Part shown: positions 46,480 to 56,988 of the stretch, one piece after another
Layout: every line of letters begins with the position of its first letter
Numbering within the stretch: the first letter of the stretch is position 1
DNA from: Ditylenchus dipsaci
Taxonomy: Eukaryota > Nematoda > Chromadorea > Rhabditida > Anguinidae
Direction: 5' to 3'
Assembly: GCA_004194705.1 (NCBI GenBank)
Contig: SADC01000301.1
Coordinates: forward strand, 87,657-151,656
DNA length: 64,000 bases
Made by a program: the position numbers and the translations under genes
The notes under the pieces: generated by a model
The model's database searches: none
What the model saw: the letters and a program-made list of their open reading frames with translations, nothing else
What the model was told of the DNA's origin: nothing

Positions 46480-47165
46480 TTGAGCTTCCGCATTTGAGCC
46501 CCCGCATTTGAGCCCCGAATTTGAGCCCCATAGCAAAAGCCGACATTTGAATCACCGTCAAAATTTCGCTCTGTAGCTCATTTAATCGGGTACGCGACGT
46601 TTCGTCCTCAGGACGTTTCGTCCTCAAGCCGTTTCGTTCTCAGCCGTTTCGTCCACAAAACATTTTTCGGTACTCTCCGAAAAGTTCAGATCGTTTTGTC
46701 CTCATTCTTACAATCTTACATTAACTAAAATAATCGTTCCGCCCTTAAAAAACTCATGCCCAAACACCTTCATGAGATTTTTTTCGTAAATGCACTTTAT
46801 GGAATAAATAGGCCGTTAAGTCCTCAACTAAAAGCTTTTCTAACCCGTTTTGGTCACTGGAGCTCTAGAGAATGAAAATGACACTAATTGAATTTGTTGT
46901 TTGTTATAGTGTTTCATTTAATTGTTGAATGTTATCAGAAAATTGCTTGCATATGTACCACTAGATTTGTTCTGTCGTTCTGTTAAAAATCAGATCTTGA
47001 AAAAAGCGTGAAACTCTAGGGACTTTTAATTACCTCGATCAGAACCTGAAGGGCGAGCAACTAATAAGCCCACCCAAAAACATTGAATGGAGCTCAAATG
47101 CGGGCTCAAATGCGGGGGCTCAAATCCAAAGGGCTCAAATACGTAGTAACCCTGCGACTGGTTAC
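46480..47165. mobile_element. Foldback element with GCATTTGAGCCCC-word ends, plus a GTTTCGTCC end
   Basis: Four catttgagcccc words on the left (46490-46550) are mirrored by gggggctcaaatgcgg words on the right (47088-47145). The flanks ctgcgaccg and ctgcgactg could be a diverged 9-bp duplication. At 46587 another end, GGGTACGCGACGTTTCGTCC, with four words starts, without a visible partner. No gene inside. Confidence 0.6.
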
Positions 47166-47224
47166 TACTGATTTAGGCAAAACTAGTTTGGGCTCCCTCA
47201 TTTGGGTCCCACTCATTTGAGCCC

Positions 47225-49250
47225 CATATCTCTTATATAGTATTAGAGATGTTTTGTTTGTCTGTCAACAATTGATGTTTTTGTTTTTTTGGAGTGTTTT
47301 TGTTTGGTTTTTTGGTCAATTTTTTTTTAATTGAAGCTTGGAATCTCAGGAGAAGAATGGCTGTTTTGGATTTTGATTTTGAGATTTTTTTTGGTTTCAA
47401 TTTTCGGGGTTTAGAGAGCAAATTGTCGTTTTTTGTTCGAGAGTCAAAATCTCGGCGCTAAGTGGGTCAGAAAGTTTGTTGCAGCATTCGCCGTGTAGCC
47501 CTGAATCTCAGCTTCTTTTTGAAAAAAGATCGGCGAAAAATGATAAGTTTGAACTTGGGGCCCGTTGAAAAGTGTGGAGATGATCATTTAGAATGAATTT
47601 AAATTTTGGCCTTTTTTGAATTGCAATGTTTTTGTCTCGAGAGGAAAGTTGTTTCTTATATTGTTTTCAGCTGCTTTTTGTTTGTGTTCTATTTTTTTGT
47701 CTACAGGTTTGTTGAGAATGCACGTAGAGTGAGAGTTGGTGAGGGTACCTGGAAAGTTAGCAGGGGTACCTGGAGAGTGAGTAGGAATACCCGGAGAGCG
47801 TAAGTGGAGCTGATTGGATAGTTGATAAGCGAGTCAGGAGAGTGGGTAGGGGTACCTGGAGAGTGTTTAGGGGTGTTTGGAGAGTGGGTAGGGGTACCGG
47901 GAAAGTAGGTAGGGGTAACAGGAGAGTGAGTATAGGTGTTAGGGGGAAGGGCAGGGTTACCAGGGGAGTAGGTAGGAGTGCAGGAGAGTGAGCAGAGATA
48001 CCAGGATAGTAGTAGGAGCTCCCGGAGAGTGGGTGAGACTACCAGGAGAGTAGGTGAGGATTAGAGATGTTTTGTCTATTTGTCTGCGCACAATTGATGT
48101 TTGAGTTTTTTTGATGTTTTTTAGTTTTTGAGTTTGTTTGATATGTTTTTGTTTGCTTTTTTTAGTCAATTTTTTTTTAAATGAAGCTTAGAATCTTAGG
48201 AGTAGAATAGTTGTTTTGGATTTCGGTTTTGAGATTTTTAGTTTCAATTTTTGCATTTTAGTGAGAAAAATTGTGGTTTTTTCGTTCCGGAGTCAAAGTC
48301 TCCGAGCTGTTATCAGGGAATTTGATGATTTTTGTCCGTACTTTTTTTTTGACGAAAGAGGAAGTAGGTGTGCCCAGAGAGTAAGTAGGGGTACCTGGAG
48401 AGTGAGTAGCAGTACGTGGAGAGCAGATAGAGGTTACCAGAAGAATGAGTAAATGGGCCAGGAGAGTAAGTAATGGTACAGAGAGTTTTGAGATTTCTGA
48501 TGGCAACTTTGTAGGGGATGGTTTAGCGTGTTCATTGATCATATCTTCTATATATTATCAGAAATGTTTTTATTTTGTTTGTCGACAATTGATGCTTCTG
48601 ATTTTTTTGGAGTGTTTATTATATGGTTCTTCGGTAAATTTTTTAAATTGAGGCTAAGGTTCTCAGGAGTCGAATAATCATTTTGGATTTTGGTTTTAAT
48701 ATTTTTTTTGGTTTCAATTTTTGGGTTTTAGTGAGAAAATTGTCGTTGTCAAAACGTTTGATTTTTAGAGTTGCAAAAAGTGTAAGATTTATTCAAGGGA
48801 TGAAGAGAGTGGGTGCGTTTGGCAGAAGAGTGGGTGCCTGAGCCAAGAGAGTGGGTACCTGAGCCGAGAGAGTGGGTACCCTATCTAGAAGAGTGGGCGG
48901 GTTTGGCAAGAGAGTAGGTATCTGAGCAAGAGAGTGAGTATCCGAGCCAGGAGCATGGGTGCGTAGGGCAAGATAGTAGGTACCTGAGCCAAGAGAGCGG
49001 GTATGGCAAGAGGGTGAGTTCCCCAGCAGGATAGTGAGTGGGTATGGCAGTAGACTGGGTGCCTGAGCCAGAAGAGTGTGTAGATAGGGCAGGAAAGTAG
49101 GTGCTTGAGGTAGGAGTAGGCACTTAAGGCAAGAGAGTGGGTGGGTTGAGCAGGAGAGTGGGCTGGTGTTCCAGGAGAGTAGGTAGGCGTGCCAGAAGTG
49201 AGTAAGTGTCAACGGAGAGAAAGGTGGTCTGCCACGAAAGCAAATATGTT
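47225..49250. repeat. Higher-order repeat: AT-rich 230-bp unit plus GAGAGTGGGTAGG minisatellite
   Basis: An AT-rich block starting tagagatgttttgtttgtct and containing caacaattgatg, gaagcttggaatctcagga and ttttgagattttt occurs at about 47238, 48063 and 48556. Each copy is followed by a run of ggagagtgggtaggggtacc words. The last run (48800-49210) has changed to gagtgggtacctgagccaag. Frames such as THSPGTPTYS are repeat translations. Confidence 0.75.
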
Positions 49251-49409
49251 TGTTGGTAATTAGAGAGTTTTTAATGTTTCGCGTTGCTATACTTTTATTA
49301 ATTGATTTTCATCTTTTATTCGTTTAAATGTATTAATTTTAAACGTTATACTTGAACCCTGACCAAGGCGAGGTTGGTCCGCCAACAGGCCGGCCACCCG
49401 AGCTAGTAT

Positions 49410-49565
49410 TTAGTAATTAGGACACTCTATTTAAAGGATCCTAATTAGGATCCTCTAGTCAAAATATCCTAATTAGGATATTTTAGGATGTGGATCCTAG
49501 TAGGATATTTTAGGAGCAAATAGAATCAAAACATCCTATTTGCTCCTTATTCAGTAAGGAATAGG
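49410..49565. repeat. TAATTAGGATCCT palindromic words
   Basis: taattaggatcct and gatattttaggat words on both strands, with a mirrored aaacatcctatttgctcc. A small foldback element, limits unclear. Confidence 0.5.
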
Positions 49566-50266
49566 ATCAATTTCTCATCCCTGGTGCTGATACCAATCAG
49601 TCGAGCAAGAGCAGAACAATTTTGAAAACAAATATTTATTTTTCATATCAATCACAACATTACGAGTGTACAGGACAATTAAGAAGGTCATCACGAAATC
49701 GTGCCAAGTTTTTACGAAAAAATTGCCAAGAAAATGCGAAAAAGTGCCAAGTTTTCTTGGCATTCTCAGCAGAGGCTTAAAAATATTGACATTTTTTTAA
49801 ATTTCAACATTATCAAGTGTCCCTGCTATTATAGTTCCTGACGAGGCATCAGTTGCTGCATCATCCTAGCAAAATATAGCACAAAAGGAAAGAAACCACG
49901 GGTTTCACAATTTTGAAAGTGACTTTTGCCATCAATTTTAATTTTGCATGAGGTCAGCTAAATTTTTTATTTTTGATGAGACCCTTTGATGAAAGCTGAG
50001 AATCTCCTCTTTCAGAAAATACAGACCAAATTTTGCAAATCAGAGAGTTTAAAAAAGTAGAAAAGGAACCGGTTATTTGAAGGGCATGCCCACGCTAATA
50101 AGAGGTGTTGCCCGGGAATTCAAACACGTCTAATCAATGAACTTTTGTACTAATTTTTACCTTGCTTTCTAACAAAACAAGGCCTAGAATTCAATTTCAG
50201 GTATGGTTTTGTTAGAAACCAAGTTGAAAAATACGTACAGAAGTTCAATAATTCGGAAATTTTTTT
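49566..50266. other. No gene; contains a repeat shared with 3.7-3.9 kb
   Basis: 50150-50255 (gctttctaacaaaacaaggc, gttagaaaccaagttgaaaa, tacgtacagaagttcaat) matches the core of the TTAA element at 3662-3902. The rest is unremarkable. Confidence 0.5.
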
Positions 50267-50982
50267 GGTTGTTACACTTTTCGACCCTGAAATGGCGCTT
50301 TTTCTGCCGGAAATGGCACTTTTCTTGACGGAAATTTGATTCTGCCGGAAATGGCACTTTTCCTGCCGGAAATGGCACTTTTCCTGCCGGGTTTCGCTCT
50401 TTTCCTGCCGGGTTTTGCTCTTTGCCTGCCGGGTTTTGATCTTTTATTGTCTAGTTTGCTAATTTATTGCCTATAATTATGGTACACTCAAATACCTTAT
50501 AATGAACAAAGGAGAACAGAAGAATGCCATAAAATCTTTCATATTCAAGCTTTATTCAAATCACTAACAAGTCAACACCAAGTCAAGTCCAATAACAAAA
50601 TAACAAGTCACGTCGTCCTCAATGATCCTCCTACTTGGCGCGTCCTCCCTCTCTTTCTTGATTTCGAAGCGTTAAACCTCATCTGATAAACCTCATATGA
50701 TATAAATATTCTCACCTCTGCCAATTTCCGCCTTGCTGGCCCTCCACTCGTCGAGTTGCTCCTTCGTCGTGCATGTAGTTTGTGTTTGCCAGTCCTTCGT
50801 CATCTTGTTTCTGTAAGTATAGGCAATAAAACAGCAAACTAGACAATAAAGGATCAAAACCGGCAGGTAAAGAGCAAACCCGGCAGGAAAAGTGCCATTT
50901 CCGGCAGAATCAAATTTCCGGCAGGAAAAGTGCCATTTGCGGCAGAAAAAGCGCCATTTCAGGGTCGAAAAGTATTTCAACC
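50267..50982 (-). mobile_element. Foldback element with CCTGCCGGAAATGGCAC-word ends
   Basis: GGTTGTTACACTTTTCGACC and mirrored GGTCGAAAAGTATTTCAACC, then cgctttttctgccggaaatg words in both arms (about 190 bp each). It is flanked by a 9-bp duplication, AATTTTTTT (50258-50266, 50983-50991; low complexity). It carries a minus-strand 3' gene fragment. Confidence 0.82.
50631..50810 (-). pseudogene. 3' gene fragment in foldback element, unknown family
   Basis: The minus-strand exon 50810-50716 (after cttacag) reads NKMTKDWQTQTTCTTKEQLD, then EWRASKAEIGR. A GTGAGA intron then joins 50656-50631, ending REGGRAK and a stop. A poly(A)-type gaataaag follows near 50555. I do not recognise the family; upstream exons are replaced by the word array. 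Confidence 0.5.
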
Positions 50983-50991
50983 AATTTTTTT

Positions 50992-51985
50992 TGGCTCTAT
51001 ACTAGAAGTGGGTGCCTTTTTTGCCTTGGTCTCCCCTGTTGTTTTTTCTTCATTTTTGTAGCTGGAAGCAGTTATAGGAAAATTTCTAAAATTTGAAAAA
51101 AATTTAAATTTTCGGCCTTGGCACGAAACTCTCTATTCATGTTTTTTTATTTATTTGACATGTTGTGGCTATTTTTTACACCAATAAACTCAAATTAGTT
51201 CAAAATAGATCCAAAAAAATAAAAAATTGCTTCAATTTTTTTTAAGATTTTCAATTTTTTTTTTTAAAACAGAATGTGATAACTCATTCGCGATTTTTAT
51301 CGATTTGACACGCTGTGTTTAAAATGGGTTTCATACTGTGTTTCTTCTAATAGTTTTAGCTAGACATTATATAAATACAAAGTTATAGCTCGTAGAAAGT
51401 CAGAGTAGGAAATTTTTAAAATCCCTACTCCAATAAATAAGTGGTGTTTTACACCGACTTTGTGAATGAAAACAGGCAATACTTGGTATTATTAGAAAGC
51501 TGAGCTCTTAGCGGTCATTTAAGTATACTATGAGTGTATGTGTAGTATAACAATCATGCCGCACCACTTGAAAACATGTGGGTATCCAGGTGAATTTTGA
51601 CCTTGTCCAATTTGTTGTCTTCCGGGCCCTTTTTCACCTACTTGACCCGTCATTGAAGCGGGAAGAACCCGCCCCATCGTGTTCAGCGGGATTTCTGCAC
51701 TAGTACGCACCGGTCTTACGAACCGTAATTCCCGTGTTAACTCTAACTTTAACCGCATGCACCAATTTTAACAATAACTTCAACTTTGAACTTTATAATG
51801 GTTTATTCCGGCGCATAATTCAAATCACAATGGAGCCCAAAATTGTTTTTCAACCACAAAAATCAACCAGGATCGGTATAAGCATTAGAAAAAAATTAGC
51901 CAGAATACTAAGAAATGATGTCCTAATTTAGGTGGGATCCAGGGATGACACCAATTCTGGCGACAAAACCAAGGACTCCTAAACT
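50992..51985. other. No gene seen
   Basis: AT-rich. gcctttttttgccttggtctcc near 51010 recalls the 4.3-kb block. 51530-51730 has somewhat higher GC but no supported exon. Confidence 0.35.
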
Positions 51986-52147
51986 ATGGAACGCCTCAAA
52001 CAATTTTTGAATGGTCGTCAATTAGATGAAAAGATGGAGGAAGGCATTCTCAAAAAATTGATAAAAAGTGGGGTTTGGGCAAAAACTGCTTCGCAGGTCC
52101 GGACCAAATTCAAACGCTTCAAAACAAAAAAAAGATTGGAAAATTGA
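51986..52147 (+). pseudogene. 53-aa open frame, possible transposase HTH fragment
   Basis: ATG-initiated frame MERLKQFLNGRQLDEKMEEG then ILKKLIKSGVWAKTASQVRT and a basic end, TGA. In the same frame GHAEIQKNTDFG follows the stop. The pattern kLIKSGVWxKTxSQV resembles the HTH of Tc1-type transposases, but the match is only suggestive. Confidence 0.35.
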
Positions 52148-52289
52148 GGTCATGCCGAAATCCAGAAAAACACCGATTTTGGTTCAAACACAAGATTTTT
52201 CAGTCAAATTTGGCCTGTAAATTGAGTTTAAAATAATCAAGGTTGGTCCCGCACGGAGTTTGAAAATTTACTCGTATTGCTAAAATAAT

Positions 52290-52740
52290 AATGCTATTGT
52301 ATGTAAAATCGTGCCAGGAATCAGGTTTGTCTAGAACAAAATTGCGATTTTAGTCGTAAATATCTCAAAACCTGGGATTCTTACAGCCTGACCAGCTGGA
52401 GACCAGCTGGGGAACCTGTAAAATATCTTTTTTCACAGAAATTGAAAAAGACCATCCTATCTTATGTAAAATAGTGTGAAGAATAAGGTTTGTTAAGACC
52501 GAAAACCCAATTTAAGATACCAAAATCCCAAAACCTGTGTAGTTACCATCTGGGAAGGTGAATATCTGCCTGGATGGCCTGAAAAATCGAAATTTTTAGA
52601 AATTTTAAAAAACCTACTTATCTTATGCGAAATCATGTGGCGAATTGGGTTTGTTGAGACCTAATTCCCTATTTCTCACACCAAAACCCTGAAACCTGGG
52701 AAAAATACCACCTGACTAGGTGATGATATACGGTATGCGC
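52290..52740. repeat. Diverged tandem repeat, period about 160 bp
   Basis: Anchors atgtaaaatcgtgccagga, atgtaaaatagtgtgaaga and atgcgaaatcatgtggcga occur at about 52302, 52462 and 52625, each followed by ggtttgtt...gac and then ccaaaacccTGaaacctgg-like text. Three copies. Confidence 0.65.
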
Positions 52741-52977
52741 TTAAAAATCTGAGTTTTGCAAAAAAATCTTGAACTGCACTAGGATTCAATTTAAGGGGCC
52801 GTGAAATTTAAAAAAACATGTTGAAAAAGTATTTTTCAAAAATTCTTGGCGTTTTGCTGTTTTGAAAGTGATTATGATTTTTGAATTTTAAGGGACTGTG
52901 AATAGTGAGTTAACTGCACTGGAAATGTGACTATACTGAAGGGTTAAAGGGGCATGCTCGTCGCCGATGAAATATTC

Positions 52978-54014
52978 GGATACGGACGATTTATCACAAC
53001 GCCGATTTATCACAACGGACAATTTATCACAACTCCTTAAAAAGGGACAATTTATCACATCAGTCAGAAATGGGACAATTTATCACAGCACTGTTAAATC
53101 GGACAATTTATCACAATCAGACAAAAAGGACAATTTATCACAATTTCAAGCAAATTTGGGTTGAAAAGATTTCTGTCAGTTATTATTTATTATTTTTTCT
53201 TGTTAGAGACCCTTTCTTGCGTTTCTTTTCTCTGGATTTTATTCCGCTCAATGTTTCGCTAATTGATTTGCATTTTTTAGTGAACTGGATGTTGGCAGGG
53301 TAAAGGGGTGAAGATAGGACCCGAACTACCTGGAAACTCACCAAAACATCAGGAAAGTACCCGAGAAGGAGGGTGGGCGGTGTTTATAGGCAGGATGGGG
53401 GTGCCCAGCAAGAGGGTAGCCAGGAGGGGAAGGGGTGCTTATGAAGGGATAATCAGGAAGAATATGAGATGGATTAACATATTCTACCAATTGAAATTCC
53501 AAGATACTATAAAGGCTCCGATAGGCGCCTGTGGTCCCTAATCTTCCGATGATCTTATCTGCTTTTGTTTCTTTTGAAGACGACATCATTGTGGTCACCA
53601 CGTCGCAGCACCGAAGAACCGAAGGTCTACGCAGAAGTGGACAGAGAATCCTGGGCAAAGTGAGTCTTTACCAAGGGGCTAATCTGATAGAATATTTGAG
53701 AGGGCCAGACCACAATATCGTTATGGATCAGTAAATTTGTTGCTAAATTTGTCGTTATGTTTGTTGAAAAAATGAAGTTCATTGTTTGATTTTGGGTTTG
53801 GGAGAAAATAAAGGTTTTTATTTGAGTGCCAGTTCAGATGGTAAAGTTGTGATAAATTGTCCCTTTTTGTCTAATTGTGATAAATTGTCCGATTTAACAG
53901 TGTTGTGATAAATTGTCCCATTTCTGACTGATGTGATAAATTGTCCCTTTTTAAGGAGTTGTGATAAATTGTCCGTTGTGATAAATCGGCGTTGTGATAA
54001 ATTGTCACGTACGG
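52978..54014. mobile_element. Foldback element with GACAATTTATCACAAC-word ends
   Basis: The left end GGATACGGACGATTTATCAC is followed by six further words. The right end is mirrored and closes GACAATTTATCACGTACGG-like in reverse. The flanks gaaatattc and gaaatattt form a 9-bp duplication with one change (52969-52977, 54015-54023). It contains a 3' gene fragment. Confidence 0.85.
53580..53734 (+). pseudogene. 3' exon in foldback element, unknown family
   Basis: After the acceptor ttcttttgaag the frame reads DIIVVTTSQHRRTEGLRRSG, then QRILGKVSLYQGANLIEYLR and ends HNIVMDQ. AATAAA lies about 80 bp on. It looks like a true C-terminus (canonical acceptor, poly(A)), but no homologue comes to mind. 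An upstream stretch, about 53308-53541, is open too but unconvincing. Confidence 0.45.
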
Positions 54015-54107
54015 GAAATATTTGGAAAGGCGGGTACCAGGGAAATTCAAACAAGAATTAAAATGTCGCATTTTAGTAAAAGTCAAGGAAAAATATCGCA
54101 TCCAACC

Positions 54108-54318
54108 AGTGTTTTCATAATTGACACTGACATTGACACTGACACTAACGTCAGGCTGACATCTAAAATGACACTAACAATGACATTGACATCTGACACT
54201 GACATGACATTTAAAATGACACTGACACTGACATTAAATGTCAGTGTCAATGTCTTTGTCAGTGTGATGTCATTTAGTCAGTGTTAGTGTCAGATGTGAT
54301 GTCAATTATGAAAACACT
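54108..54318. mobile_element. Foldback element made of TGACAY words
   Basis: AGTGTTTTCATAATTGAC and mirrored GTCAATTATGAAAACACT. The body is almost entirely tgacac/tgacat hexamers that switch strand near 54240. It is flanked by a perfect 10-bp duplication, GCATCCAACC (54098-54107, 54319-54328). Confidence 0.88.
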
Positions 54319-54393
54319 GCATCCAACCAGTTTCGAACCGAAGACCGACTCCCATAGTACGCCAACGCTTTACCACTGCGCCACATATACCGT
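54319..54393 (-). repeat. tRNA-like sequence (SINE head)
   Basis: The minus strand reads tggcgcagtggtaaagcgtt (A-box-like) and cggttcgaaactggttgg (B-box-like) with tRNA spacing. The 3' end has been separated by the TGACAY foldback insertion. Confidence 0.55.
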
Positions 54394-54490
54394 TATAAAG
54401 CAAAAGCGTTTTTCATTATTGATTGCCGAAAGAGTACCCAAAAATTTTTATTTCAAAATATTCTCTGCGGCGGCGAGCATGCCCCTTTAA

Positions 54491-54871
54491 CTACTGCAAA
54501 ATTGACTGTACTGCAGGGTTAGCTGTACTGGAAGGTTGGCTATAGTGAAGCGTTAACTGTACTGAAAGGTTGACTATACTGTAGGGTTTACTGTGTCGCG
54601 AGCGGCCACGGCTAACAACTCGTGAATTGGAAAAAGGGAATGGAGGCGATACTTGCCCACTCCCTTTTGATCCGCAGGAAATGCCTTAACCAATAGACCA
54701 CCGAACCTCAGACTGGGAAAGTGAAAATTTTTGTAGACATCAATCGCGTCGAAGAGGCAATACCTGTACTGGACGGTTGACTGTACTGGACGGTTGACTG
54801 TACTGGAAAGTTGACTATACTTGTCGGTTAACTGTACTGTATGTATATACTTCAGCGTTAAGTGTACTCGA
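54491..54871. repeat. AGTCAACC word array (reverse sense) with a second tRNA-like insert
   Basis: ggttgactgtactggaagg words flank a 150-bp insert (54592-54745). On the minus strand the insert reads ggtctattggttaaggcatt, A-box-like, then gaaagggagtgggcaagt. No clear B-box. Confidence 0.6.
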
Positions 54872-55740
54872 TGTTGGTTGCAGTGACGAATCCCCCCCCC
54901 CCCACGGGGACTGATCAGGTGAGGAGATAACTTCATATTCGTGTTTCTCGACCCCGATTTCATGAGAAAGCCGCGCGTTTTTTTGGTTCTGAGAAAAAAA
55001 ATTTTTTCGAACCACAGGGGGGGTATCATGGTTTTTTAGTCAAAATTTGAAAAATTTAAATTGGCGCCTTTTGAATTTTAAAGGGAATAAGGGCTGTATT
55101 GGGAGGGGAAGGGAATAAAAGGGGGCCACTTTTATGGCATAACAATATAAAAGTAAATATATGTATTCTTCGACTGCCTCACCATGTTTTTCAACTGGCC
55201 GTGGCAAAAACAGACTCTGTATGCATTTTATGGTCAAGAGTACTTCTCGGAATCATGTCTAAGGTAAGTGTGTGCGCGCATCTCTAACTCTCAAGCCCCT
55301 GCGCCCCCTTCGGGGGCGCAGGGGCTTGGGGGCTTGGAGTTGAGATGCGCACACCCACATACCTTAGACACAAATCACTCGAAAGTGACTCTGAATGCAT
55401 GAAAAAGCATGCATACCAGAGTTTATTTATGCGGTAGGCCCCAGTATTCAAAACTATGTTCAACATCTTCTTGTTAGTGGGCCCTCTATGATTAGTGGCC
55501 CCTTTTATTCCCTTCCCCTCCTATACAGCCCTTAATCCCTTTAAAATTCAAAAGGCGCCAATTTAAATTTTTCAAATTTTGACTAAAAAACCATGATACC
55601 CCCCTGTGGTTCGAAAAAATTTTTTTTTCTCAGAACCAAAAAAACGCGCGGCTTTCTCATGAAATCGGGGTCGAGAAACACGAATATGAAGTTATCTCCT
55701 CCACCTGATCAGTCCCCGTGGGGGGGGATTCTGAACTCAA
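54872..55740. mobile_element. Long-TIR element with GC-rich hairpin at its centre
   Basis: ccacggggactgatcaggtg, cgtgtttctcgaccccgat and ggcgccttttgaattttaaa at 54900-55120 are mirrored at 55530-55725, giving arms of about 230 bp. In the middle, 55258-55376 is a perfect-looking hairpin (caagcccctgcgcccccttc with mirrored gggggcgcaggggcttg) with ends TCTAAGGTA/TACCTTAGA. No gene. Confidence 0.7.
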
Positions 55741-56988
55741 GCCCTCGATGTTTATACTCGAGGGTTCACTGAGAACTAATGCTAGATACCACCACCTGGA
55801 TAGGAACCTCAACCCTAGTTGAGTACCACCAGGGTAACACCAGCTAAGTCATACAACAGCATCATTAACTAGGAACTAACTCCTGAAGACCACTACCTGG
55901 CTACTATCACCGGAGGTAGGAGTAACAACACTTATATAGTAGTGTTGTTACCACTTGGGTAGTGTCGACATCACCGCGGTACTGACGAAATGACCGTGTC
56001 CCACTCTATTACTCATCTCTTTAAAAATTCAAAAGGCGCCAATTAAAATGTTATACGTTTTGATTGAAAACCCATGTCATCTCTGATTGACTCTTATTGT
56101 CGGTAGAAATCATTACAAGGTCTGTTCCGACCACATTGCACTGCAGCCAAGAGGGCGGAGACGCCTATTTTTCATCGTATTTTTATTTATTTTTTTAAGT
56201 TGATTATCGTAATCATGGTAATTTCAGTAACCTTTATCAGTATTTAATAAGTAATTATGCTGAACAGGGTGATTACTGTCATCTTGATCACCATAATCAA
56301 CCTAGAATATAAAATAAAATATGGTGAAAAATAGGTGTCCGCCCCCTCTTGCCCAAACGAAATTTTTTGAATTTGTAATTTTTGAAAAACAATTCATTAT
56401 TGATGACATGCCTAATTATCCTCAAGGAACACCGGATAAGCCAGCCAATCTTGGATGTAATTTTTGAAAACAATTCATCAAAAACTATAGTTTTAATTCA
56501 AATTTCGTGTTTTTCAAAAAGGCCAATTTTCGGGTCACAATTAGTGTTTTTGAATAAATTTTTAAAACTTGAGACTTTGAAATTTAGGCAGTGGCTATTC
56601 CGATTGCTTTGTGCTTTTGGTAAGTCATGTAAGGATAAAGGGGGAAAATGTGTTTGCCTTGAGTCTACTGGCTACCCACATGGATGCTGCATTTTTTAGG
56701 ATTGATAATTTCTTCATGATATTTGATTGCATAAAAACAGAATCAAAGTATGTTAAATAAATAATTCAAGGAGCCAGTTCTGATGCATATTGACCTTAAA
56801 TTTTCCATTTAAAATCCGAGAATATTGATGAATTGTAGCCTTGCTCAATCACCAAAAGTGGAGAATCCAACAAAATCCTAAAAATAGGCTATTTTGGCAA
56901 AAATTCCTACTTAATGCCCAAAAATGTTCAACAAGATCACTTTTCATTTTTATACCATGGCGAGGATAAACCAGGGTTGACCATTAAC
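55741..56988. repeat. Right inverted arm of NOL10-spanning repeat pair (inner part)
   Basis: Reverse complement of 33.3-31.0 kb in blocks: gctagataccaccacctgg, gtactgacgaaatgaccgtg, cactgcagccaagag, gataagccagccaatcttgg, ttcaaggagccagttctgat. It lacks the CCAGTGG array present in the left arm. Confidence 0.7.

Larger units (their letters stand above)
52948..54486. mobile_element. TTAA-flanked element hosting two foldback insertions and a tRNA-like piece
   Basis: AGGGGCATGCTCGTCGCCG and mirrored CGGCGGCGAGCATGCCCCT lie between TTAA copies (52944-52947, 54487-54490). It is itself inserted in an AGTCAACC array. Its interior holds 52978-54014, 54108-54318 and the tRNA-like 54319-54393. Confidence 0.82.

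Noticed and set aside
47606..48651. Several 65-95-aa frames in the GAGAGTGGGTAGG region
   Set aside because: Their sequences (RVSRGTWRVS, LLTHSPGT) are direct translations of the minisatellite.
55194..55263. Short exon MFFNWPWQKQ... with GTAAGT donor
   Set aside because: The donor lies in the end of the GC-rich hairpin (TCTAAGGTA) and no partner exon or homology is seen.
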